Source: Mogibacterium sp. (GTDB taxonomy: Bacteria > Bacillota > Clostridia > Peptostreptococcales > Anaerovoracaceae). Taken from it: a stretch of 64,000 bases of DNA. Below, piece after piece: positions 16,698-23,834 of the stretch (its first letter is position 1; each line of letters opens with the position of its first letter). The stretch covers positions 1 through 64,000 of the forward strand of contig JAFRJV010000111.1 in assembly GCA_017432075.1 (NCBI GenBank), given 5' to 3'. The notes under the pieces are model-generated. The model was not told the origin of the DNA. It saw nothing but the letters and a program-made list of their open reading frames with translations, and ran no database searches. A program made the position numbers and the translations under genes.

Positions 16698-18278
16698 ATG
16701 AAAAGGAAAAGCTTACTGGTATTATTGCTGTCGGTTATGATGGTGCTGTCTCCGGCACTTTGCGCTTTTGCTGATTCAGAAGCAACGGATAATGCGGGTG
16801 AAGGTCAGCAGCAGGAAGTTGTGGTCGATCTCACCGAAGAGGAAGACGCTCCTGAAACCATTGAGGATCCTGTGGCTGAAGAAAAAGCCATTGAGGAAGC
16901 AGATAAAGCATCGGAAGAGCAACCTGTTATGAGGGGCGAGCCAAAAGACTCAGGCTGTTCACATATAAACAAAGACACTTATGTTGACTGGAATAGCGAT
17001 GAAGTTCAAATCGAAGAGATCGAAGGTGATGACTGCTATCACAGAGTTATTGGCGATATATACATTGTCACATACTGCGAAGATTGTGGTGAAGACCTCA
17101 AATGGACTCCATATGGAGATAATGAAATCTTAGCTAGCCATGATTATGGCAGCAATCATGTTTGTACGCTCTGCGGCCATGTGAACGGATGCAAACATAA
17201 AAAGACTTATGTATGGTATGACTATGATGAAGTTGAAATCACTGATGATGAGAATGGCGATACCCACAGCGTCACAGGCTATATAACCAGAAAAACCACT
17301 TGCAAATACTGTGAGGAAGACCTGGAGACAGAGAACCTTGGTTATACGACTGTACATGAAGAACACGACTATGTGAGTGGTGTCTGCGATTTATGCGGAC
17401 ACAAGAGGAACGAAAATTGGGCAAATAATGGAACCTATTACTACGATGCGAACGGAAAGCTGGCAAAGGGCTGGAAAAAGATTGACGGCGAATGGTACTA
17501 CTTCGATAAGTCCAGCGGCGTAAAGAAAACAGGATGGCTCAAAGACGGCAGCTATTGGTATTACTTAGATCCGGCTGTATCGGAAATCAGCGGAGTCTCC
17601 GGCGCCATGGCAATCGGCTGGAAAAAAATCAGCAAGAAGATGTATTACTTCGACAGCTCAGGAAAAATGAAGACAGGCTGGCTCAAATTGACCCATACTG
17701 ATGAAGACGGAGAAACATATACTGACTGGTATTACTTAAACTCGAGCGGAGCACAGCTCTTTGGCTGGCAAAAGATCAGCAATAAGTGGTACTACTTCGA
17801 AGAGAACTACTTCGAAGATGACTATGACGAAGATGACTATGATGCTGGATACATGGCGACAGGGATCTGGTATGTCGATAATGTGGAAAAGGCTTATCTG
17901 TTTGGCAGCAACGGCGTGTGGCAGAGCGGATTTACAGGCTGGAAGAGTGAAACTGTCATCTTTGGCGATGGAGACAAATACACGTATTGGTACTACTTCA
18001 AGAAAGGCGTAGGTGTTAACGGCTGGCAGAAGATCAGCAATACCTGGTATTGCTTCGAAGACGGTTATATGCTTGCAGATACATGGGCTTCTGACAGCAG
18101 CGGAGAGTACTGGCTGGGCAGCAACGGCAAGATCACCAAAAATAAATGGATCAAAGACTATAATGGAAATTGGCGTTACATGGGCTCAAACGGCCATCCG
18201 GTATGCAATAAATGGATCAAGGATTCAAAAGGCTGGTGTTACCTGGATGAAAATGGCATCATGGTCACCAACGGCTGA
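16698..18278 (+). CDS. Choline-binding-repeat protein 2 with Cys/His modules, prematurely stopped
   Basis: 526 residues as it stands. Signal peptide MKRKSLLVLLLSVMMV... cut near CAFA, acidic linker to about 80, then two copies of a Cys/His-rich module (about 90-160 and 161-236) with the pattern CxH ... H ... CxxC ... H.Y ... CxxCGH (e.g. HVCTLCGHVNGCKH). After that come choline-binding-type repeats (GWKKIDGEWYYFDKSSGVKK) up to NG, where a TGA at 18276-18278 ends the frame. The equivalent position in sister genes is Trp (TGG). The C-terminal cap is therefore lost unless the stop is a sequencing error. Modules probably bind zinc; their role is unknown. Confidence 0.85.
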   Translation: MKRKSLLVLLLSVMMVLSPALCAFADSEATDNAGEGQQQEVVVDLTEEEDAPETIEDPVAEEKAIEEADKASEEQPVMRGEPKDSGCSHINKDTYVDWNSDEVQIEEIEGDDCYHRVIGDIYIVTYCEDCGEDLKWTPYGDNEILASHDYGSNHVCTLCGHVNGCKHKKTYVWYDYDEVEITDDENGDTHSVTGYITRKTTCKYCEEDLETENLGYTTVHEEHDYVSGVCDLCGHKRNENWANNGTYYYDANGKLAKGWKKIDGEWYYFDKSSGVKKTGWLKDGSYWYYLDPAVSEISGVSGAMAIGWKKISKKMYYFDSSGKMKTGWLKLTHTDEDGETYTDWYYLNSSGAQLFGWQKISNKWYYFEENYFEDDYDEDDYDAGYMATGIWYVDNVEKAYLFGSNGVWQSGFTGWKSETVIFGDGDKYTYWYYFKKGVGVNGWQKISNTWYCFEDGYMLADTWASDSSGEYWLGSNGKITKNKWIKDYNGNWRYMGSNGHPVCNKWIKDSKGWCYLDENGIMVTNG

Positions 18279-18470
18279 GCCAGGGACTCCTGGGGCTGTT
18301 GCTGGATAGGTGACAAGGGCTACATGGTCGAGGAGACTAAGTGGATCTCATACGAAGGATACTGGTACTATATCGAAGACGGATACAGAGTTGAGGACGA
18401 TACAATATGGATCGACGGTTGTTACTATTCATTCGATATCAATGGAATATGTGAGAATCCGCCATTCTAA
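18279..18470 (+). pseudogene. Detached C-terminal end of choline-binding protein 2
   Basis: In the same frame as the gene at 16698, 63 codons continue after the TGA, starting ARDSWGCCWIGDKGYMVEE and ending in the family cap NGICENPPF with a TAA at 18468-18470. No ribosome site or start codon suggests independent translation, so this is the cut-off tail of gene 2. Confidence 0.8.
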
Positions 18471-18483
18471 ACCAATAACAGAA

Positions 18484-18514
18484 GAGGGGGTCTGAAAAGG
18501 CCCCTTACTTTTTT
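18484..18514 (+). terminator. Terminator after choline-binding gene 2
   Basis: AGGGG and CCCCT form a short GC stem followed by TTACTTTTTT. It matches the terminator after gene 1 in sequence and position, part of the same duplicated block. Confidence 0.65.
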
Positions 18515-18530
18515 ATAAGGAAAACATGGA

Positions 18531-18559
18531 TTTACAAAAGCGCTGTAAAATGATATTCT
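18531..18559 (+). promoter_or_regulatory. Promoter of choline-binding gene 3 with embedded dyad
   Basis: TTTACA (18531-18536), 17 bases, TATTCT (18554-18559), with TGTAAA at 18544-18549 completing the same TTTACA-N7-TGTAAA dyad as before gene 2. Confidence 0.65.
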
Positions 18560-18612
18560 CTAACAGATTGATAATAAGCATTAACTAAAGAAAAATAGTT
18601 AAGGAGAGATAA

Positions 18613-19893
18613 ATGAAAAGAAACAGTTTGCTGATCTTATTGCTGTCGATCCTGATGGTGCTGTCTCCGGCACTTTGCGCTTTTGCGGAATCAGAAACGA
18701 TAGATAATACGGGCAATGATGACGGTCAGCAGGAAGCAGTAGTCAATCTCATCGAAGAAGACGCTCCGGCAACTGTTGAGGAGCCTGTGGCTGAAGAGGA
18801 GACAGAGAAATCTTCGGAGGAGGAGGCAGCGCCTGAAGAAGTTGTCCAGGAAGAGCCGTCTGTCTTGAGGAGCGGCGCGGGATGGTCAGACGACGGAAAC
18901 TATTATTATGACGAAAACGGCGATCCGCTCAAAGGATGGCAGGAAATCGACGGAGCAAGGTATTTCTTCAACGAAAACACCGGATTAAAGAAAACAGGAT
19001 GGCTCAAACAAGTTGACGAAGAAGGTGTTGTCTACTGGTATTTTCTTGGCGAAGATGGCCGTTTAGTCACAAACTACTGGGCGTCTGACAGCAAGGGCCT
19101 GTGCTGGATCGGACCGGACGGTTATATGATCGAGCAGACCAAGTGGATAAAAGTCGGAAATGACTGGTACTATATCGAAAAAGGATACCAGGTCCGGAAC
19201 AAATGGAAGAAAGACTCTAAAGGCTGGTGCTATCTGGGATCGGACGGTCTTATGGTCACAAACGACTGGGCTCCGGACAGCAAGGGCTGGTGCTGGATAG
19301 GATCGGATGGCTACATGGTCGAACAGAACAAGTGGCTTAAAATCGGAGATTACTGGTACTATATCGAAAAAGGATACAGGGTCGAGAATACCTGGAAGAA
19401 AGACTCCAAGGGCTGGTGCTATCTGGGCGGAGACGGCCGCATGGTCACAAACGACTGGGCCCCTGACAGCAAGGGCTGGTGCTGGATAGGTCCGAACGGA
19501 TATATGGTCGAAACAAGCGGCTGGAAGGAGATCGACGGCGATTGGTACTATTTGGAAAAGGGATATAGAGCTCAGGATAGATGGCTCAAAGATTCCACAG
19601 GCTGGTGCCATGTGGGTGAAGATGGCCGTATGGACAAAAACGAACAGATACCGGATTCCAAAGGCTGGTGCTGGGTGGACGAAAACGGCTATCAGGTAGT
19701 GGATCAGTGGGTAGTTGAACGCGGCAACTATTATTACTACGTTGATTCAAGCGGCTATCAGGTTGAAAACAAGAAGAAGTATTATATAGGAGCTAAAAAC
19801 GGATATCTGGCCGGATACTACAATTTCGACGAAGACGGAAGATGCATCGACGAAAACGGAAGATACACGAATCCACCGAGAAAAACAAACTAA
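18613..19893 (+). CDS. Choline-binding-repeat surface protein 3
   Basis: 426 residues. Signal peptide (MKRNSLLILLLSILMV..., cut near CAFA), acidic linker to about residue 92, then choline-binding-type repeats to the end. The repeat part is dominated by a 63-residue unit (DSKGWCWIGSDGYMVEQNKW onward) present three times in tandem plus a partial fourth. No catalytic domain and no Cys/His module. The C-terminus ends NPPRKTN, a variant of the family cap. It has its own promoter and a strong terminator at 19905. Likely a phosphocholine-bound structural or adhesive surface protein. Confidence 0.88.
   Translation: MKRNSLLILLLSILMVLSPALCAFAESETIDNTGNDDGQQEAVVNLIEEDAPATVEEPVAEEETEKSSEEEAAPEEVVQEEPSVLRSGAGWSDDGNYYYDENGDPLKGWQEIDGARYFFNENTGLKKTGWLKQVDEEGVVYWYFLGEDGRLVTNYWASDSKGLCWIGPDGYMIEQTKWIKVGNDWYYIEKGYQVRNKWKKDSKGWCYLGSDGLMVTNDWAPDSKGWCWIGSDGYMVEQNKWLKIGDYWYYIEKGYRVENTWKKDSKGWCYLGGDGRMVTNDWAPDSKGWCWIGPNGYMVETSGWKEIDGDWYYLEKGYRAQDRWLKDSTGWCHVGEDGRMDKNEQIPDSKGWCWVDENGYQVVDQWVVERGNYYYYVDSSGYQVENKKKYYIGAKNGYLAGYYNFDEDGRCIDENGRYTNPPRKTN
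19087..19653 (+). repeat. Three tandem 189-base repeats in choline-binding gene 3
   Basis: Units begin at 19087, 19276 and 19465, each at the codons for DSKG, with a diverged partial unit from 19654. They are in frame and 63 codons long. Copies two and three are closest to each other, as after recent duplication. Confidence 0.85.
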
Positions 19894-19904
19894 AGCAATG
19901 ATTC

Positions 19905-19936
19905 AAGCTCCGGCGAGAGATCGCCGGAGCTTTTAT
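19905..19936 (+). terminator. Rho-independent terminator
   Basis: A perfect 12-bp stem AAGCTCCGGCGA (19905-19916) with loop GAGA and complement 19921-19932, then TTTATTT, 12 bases after choline-binding gene 3. Confidence 0.9.
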
Positions 19937-20055
19937 TTGCTCCTGACAGCACAAGTTTCCTAAACATCTTTTAGGTTGTTTTTGGGGATATCGGATGATA
20001 ACCTTTTTTAGAAAGAAGACTTTATTATTAAAGGCTGTCAAAGGGAGCAATAAAT

Positions 20056-22407
20056 ATGAAAAGAAAAAGCATATTAATATTACTGCTGTCAATGGTCATG
20101 GTGCTTTCGCCGGCACTCAGCGTTTTTGCTGATTCAGAAACAGCAGATGATAATACAGGAAACGGTCAGCAGCAGGAGGCCGTGGTCGATTCTGCTGAAG
20201 ACCGGGAAACTCCGGCTGTCGTTGAAGAACCTGCGAATGAAGATCCGGTGGCTGAGGAGCCTGCGCCTGAAGAGCCTGTTCAGGAAGAAGTTGTTAATGA
20301 AGAGGCAGCAGGATCGGACGCTCCGGAAGCCGAACCGGAAGGCATGAAAGCAGCACCGGCAAAGGCGGCGTGTACGCATTACAGAACGTCCTTAGAAGTT
20401 GTATTGGGAAGTAACGTCAGCTATTCAGAGATTACGGGCGACGATGAATACCATAAGGTCACAGGAGATGCGTATTGGGTCGAGACCTGTGTTGACTGCG
20501 GCGCGGAAGTGTGGAGCGAGAAGATCGAAACCTTACCGCATAATTACAATTCGAATCATGTGTGCGTTGACTGCGGTCACAGCAATGCCTGCGAACACAC
20601 AGCCGGAAGGGGAGAAGAAACAAGATACAACGGGACGCTTACATATGAACAGATCGAGGGAAACAACGAGTTCCATAAAGCAAAGGGAGACATTTATAAG
20701 GTAGAATACTGTCTGAGCTGTGGCGAGGCTCTGGATTCGGAATATAAAGGCGAGTTCAAAGATGAACATATATATGGAGAGGATCATGTTTGCAAGTTGT
20801 GTAGTTATAAAAACACCTGCGGGCATCCTTCGACATACACCACATATGAGTATGATGATGACGATGTTACCATAACAGACTGTGGCAGGAACCACAGCGT
20901 TATGGGAAAGATCTATGAAATAACAAGCTGCGAGATCTGTGGAGAAGACTTTGAGGTAAGAGAAGTCGATGCCGAAGATCAGCCTATATATGAGAGTCAT
21001 TATTATGATGATTCCGGCATCTGCATGGGATGCGGACATGCAAGAAATACAAACTGGTCATCAGATGGCAATTCTTACTACGAAAACGGCAAAAAGGTCA
21101 CCGGCTGGAAGCTGATAGATGAGGAATGGTATTACTTTAATTCGAGCGGAGTCAAGAAGACCGGCTGGCTCAAGAGCGGTGACTACTGGTATTACCTGGA
21201 TCCTGAAGAGGGAGACGCCGGTGCTTTCAGCGGAGCCATGGTCACAGAATGGCAAGAGATCAAAAACAAGTGGTATTACTTCAATCCGGTTTCCGGAAGA
21301 ATGAAGACCGGCTGGCTCTATCTCACCGAGATAGATGAAGATGACGGCACTGAATATTCCGACTGGTATTATTTCAACTCAGACGGAGCGCAGCAATTCG
21401 GCTGGCAAAAGGTCAAAAGCATCTGGTACTATTTCGAAGAAGCAGACTATGAAGGCAACATGGCATATGGACTTTACTATGTCGCAAAATCCAAAAGGGT
21501 CTATATGTTCAATGAAGACGGAAAATGGCTCGAAAACTTCACACAGTGGTACAGTGAAGAATGGGTAGATGATGAAGGCAACAATCACATAGACTGGTAC
21601 TATTTCAATAACGGCAAAGCAGCAAAGGGCTGGCAGAAGTTCAACAACTACTGGTACTATTTCAATGACCGCAGCATCATGGCAGCAAACGCCTGGGCAA
21701 AAGACAACACAGGCTGGTGCTGGCTGGAGGCGGATGGCCGTATGGCAACAGACAAGTGGCTCGAATACAAGGGCTCATGGTATTTCATCAAACCTGACGG
21801 CCATATGGCTGAGAGCTGCTGGCTGCAGGATGAAAACGGCTATCGCTGGGTAGATGCCAGCGGTAAGAATCCGAGGAACAAGTGGTTCCTGATAGACGAT
21901 GAGTGGTACAAGGCTGATGCGGATGGATACAGATTCGCAAACTGCTGGGCAACAGACAGTACAGGGAAGTACTGGATGGATGCAAACGGCAAGATCACCA
22001 GAACCAGATGGATCTTTGACCCGGCTGACGGCGAATGGTATTACATGAATGCTGACGGTTATATCACAGTAAGCAAATGGGTCAGGGATTCAAAGGAGTG
22101 GTATCTGCTTGATGAAAACGGCCACATAGTTAAGAATTCCTGGGCACAGGATTCCCACGGATGGCTCTATCTTGATGGTAACGGCTACATCCTCAAGAAC
22201 GGCTGGGCAAAAGACTCGGTGGGCACATGCTGGGCAGGCAGCGACGGTTACCTGTTAAAGAGCCAGTGGATCGAGTATGAAGGAGATATGTATTACGTCA
22301 ATGCCAGCGGCTACAGAGTTGAAGGCAAGACCGTAACGATCAGCGGCAAGTCGTACACTTTCGACAGCAACGGAAAATGTCTGAATCCGCCTAAACCTGC
22401 CGGTTAA
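20056..22407 (+). CDS. Choline-binding-repeat protein 4 with three Cys/His modules
   Basis: 783 residues, the longest of the set. Signal peptide (MKRKSILILLLSMVMV..., cut near VFA), Glu/Pro/Ala-rich linker to about 108, three Cys/His modules (about 111-183, 184-258, 259-335), then choline-binding-type repeats to the end cap FDSNGKCLNPP. Each module has CxH, a His near its middle, CxxC, another His and a final CxxC (e.g. NHVCVDCGHSNACEH), suggesting one or two metal sites. The module function is unknown and was not recognised as a named family. GGGAGC lies 8 bases before the ATG. A strong terminator follows at 22446. Confidence 0.88.
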   Translation: MKRKSILILLLSMVMVLSPALSVFADSETADDNTGNGQQQEAVVDSAEDRETPAVVEEPANEDPVAEEPAPEEPVQEEVVNEEAAGSDAPEAEPEGMKAAPAKAACTHYRTSLEVVLGSNVSYSEITGDDEYHKVTGDAYWVETCVDCGAEVWSEKIETLPHNYNSNHVCVDCGHSNACEHTAGRGEETRYNGTLTYEQIEGNNEFHKAKGDIYKVEYCLSCGEALDSEYKGEFKDEHIYGEDHVCKLCSYKNTCGHPSTYTTYEYDDDDVTITDCGRNHSVMGKIYEITSCEICGEDFEVREVDAEDQPIYESHYYDDSGICMGCGHARNTNWSSDGNSYYENGKKVTGWKLIDEEWYYFNSSGVKKTGWLKSGDYWYYLDPEEGDAGAFSGAMVTEWQEIKNKWYYFNPVSGRMKTGWLYLTEIDEDDGTEYSDWYYFNSDGAQQFGWQKVKSIWYYFEEADYEGNMAYGLYYVAKSKRVYMFNEDGKWLENFTQWYSEEWVDDEGNNHIDWYYFNNGKAAKGWQKFNNYWYYFNDRSIMAANAWAKDNTGWCWLEADGRMATDKWLEYKGSWYFIKPDGHMAESCWLQDENGYRWVDASGKNPRNKWFLIDDEWYKADADGYRFANCWATDSTGKYWMDANGKITRTRWIFDPADGEWYYMNADGYITVSKWVRDSKEWYLLDENGHIVKNSWAQDSHGWLYLDGNGYILKNGWAKDSVGTCWAGSDGYLLKSQWIEYEGDMYYVNASGYRVEGKTVTISGKSYTFDSNGKCLNPPKPAG

Positions 22408-22445
22408 TACATGGGGCAGAAAGACGGACAATAATCGATCGATTG

Positions 22446-22481
22446 AACAGCCTGCAGGACTTGTATCCTGCAGGCTGTTTT
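22446..22481 (+). terminator. Rho-independent terminator
   Basis: A perfect 14-bp stem AACAGCCTGCAGGA (22446-22459) with its complement at 22466-22479 and a 6-nt loop, ending in TTTT. It separates the choline-binding genes from the teichoic-acid operon. Confidence 0.9.
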
Positions 22482-22535
22482 GCCTGATATATGCAGCACA
22501 TATATTGATAAACAATGCATAAAAGCAGGCCTATA

Positions 22536-22544
22536 TGATATAAT
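22536..22544 (+). promoter_or_regulatory. Extended -10 promoter of the teichoic-acid operon
   Basis: TGATATAAT, a perfect extended -10, lies 39 bases before the first gene of the operon. No convincing -35 is seen at the proper distance. No other promoter as clear was noted until 44395, so this may drive up to 22 kb. Confidence 0.6.
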
Positions 22545-22583
22545 CATTTAGTTAAATTACACTTGACCGCAAGGAGAAACTTA

Positions 22584-23819
22584 ATGCTACTATACATCGA
22601 TCCCGGCACGGGAAGCATGCTTTTTACGATCCTGATAGGCGTGCTTGGAGCTGGTGCTTACAAGTTCAAGGACATGACTGTCAAGGCTCGTTTTTTGTTG
22701 AGCGGGGGCAAGACCAAATCAACTGACAACGAACATCCTGACTATGTGATATTTTCGGATCACAAGCGTTACTGGAATGTTTTCGAACCGGTTTGCGATG
22801 AGTTCGAAAAAAGAAAAACGCCTATCGTATATATGACCGCTTCACCTGACGATCCGGCTCTGGACAAAGAGTATGAATACGTAAAGACGGAATTCATCGG
22901 CGAGGGAAACAAGGCGTTCGCGTCCCTGAACACAATGCACGCGGATATCGTGCTGTCCACTACGCCAAGTCTGGATGTCCTTTACTGGAAGAGGTCGAAG
23001 CATGTCAAACACTATGTGCATATTCCTCATGCAGCAAGCGACCTGACCATGTACAGAATGTTTGGCATCGATTTCTACGATACGATACTGACGTCCGGTG
23101 ATTACCATGAGGAACAGATACGCGCACTCGAGAAAGTAAGGAAGCTTCCTGAGAAAGAAATAGTTAAAGTGGGGCTGCCTTTCCTCGATACGATGAAGGA
23201 TCGCGTTGACAAAGCCGGCAAGGTGAGTAATGAAAAAAAGACTGTTCTTGTAGCGCCTTCATGGGGATCGAGCGCGATTTTCAGTAAATACGGCGGCAGG
23301 ATCATTGACGAACTTCTAAAGACGGATTATGACATAATCATCAGGCCTCATCCGCAGTCGTTTACCAGTGAAAAGGAAATGATAGACTCGCTGATGCAGA
23401 GTTATCCTGAAAGTGACCGTCTTCACTGGAACAGGGATAACGACAATTTTGACGTACTGAGGAGAGCTGACATCATGATCTCGGATTTTTCGGGAGTCAT
23501 GTTCGATTTCAGCCTGGTCTTTGACAAGCCGCTCATCTACACTGATGCGGAATATGATGACGCACCTTACGATGCCTGCTGGCTCGATGAAGAGCCTTGG
23601 ACCTTCAGAGTTCTGCCTAAGCTGGGATCGAAATTGACAGAAGAAAACATGAAGGATATTGGGGCCCTTGTTGAGAAATGTTTGACAGATAAAAGCTTTG
23701 AGCAGGGCAGGGCCGAGGCCCGTGCCGAGACCTGGGCTTACATCGGTGAAAGCGCATCTCGCGTGGCTGATTATCTGATCGATAAACATGAAAAGATGAA
23801 CAGAGAGATCATCAGCTGA
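22584..23819 (+). CDS. CDP-glycerol glycerophosphotransferase family protein
   Basis: 411 residues. The N-terminus MLLYIDPGTGSMLFTILIG is a membrane anchor; the rest is a TagB/TagF-type catalytic domain with HIPHAASD, IIIRPHPQSF and the donor-binding region ISDFSGVMFDF (Asp301). These enzymes transfer glycerol phosphate or ribitol phosphate from CDP donors to teichoic acid chains at the inner membrane face. The start at 22584 has AAGGAG 7 bases before it; the frame is open further up to a TTG at 22563 but without a ribosome site. First gene of the long operon. Confidence 0.88.
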   Translation: MLLYIDPGTGSMLFTILIGVLGAGAYKFKDMTVKARFLLSGGKTKSTDNEHPDYVIFSDHKRYWNVFEPVCDEFEKRKTPIVYMTASPDDPALDKEYEYVKTEFIGEGNKAFASLNTMHADIVLSTTPSLDVLYWKRSKHVKHYVHIPHAASDLTMYRMFGIDFYDTILTSGDYHEEQIRALEKVRKLPEKEIVKVGLPFLDTMKDRVDKAGKVSNEKKTVLVAPSWGSSAIFSKYGGRIIDELLKTDYDIIIRPHPQSFTSEKEMIDSLMQSYPESDRLHWNRDNDNFDVLRRADIMISDFSGVMFDFSLVFDKPLIYTDAEYDDAPYDACWLDEEPWTFRVLPKLGSKLTEENMKDIGALVEKCLTDKSFEQGRAEARAETWAYIGESASRVADYLIDKHEKMNREIIS

Positions 23820-23834
23820 CAGTAAGGAGCACGA

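Noticed and set aside
18276..18278. TGA read as selenocysteine or another recoded residue
   Set aside because: No downstream hairpin of the SECIS type was evident and the sister genes have Trp here; a simple nonsense change is enough.
19087..19653. Regular repeats that could suggest a CRISPR array
   Set aside because: Units are 189 bases, contiguous, in frame and protein-coding; there are no short palindromic repeats with unique spacers and no cas genes.
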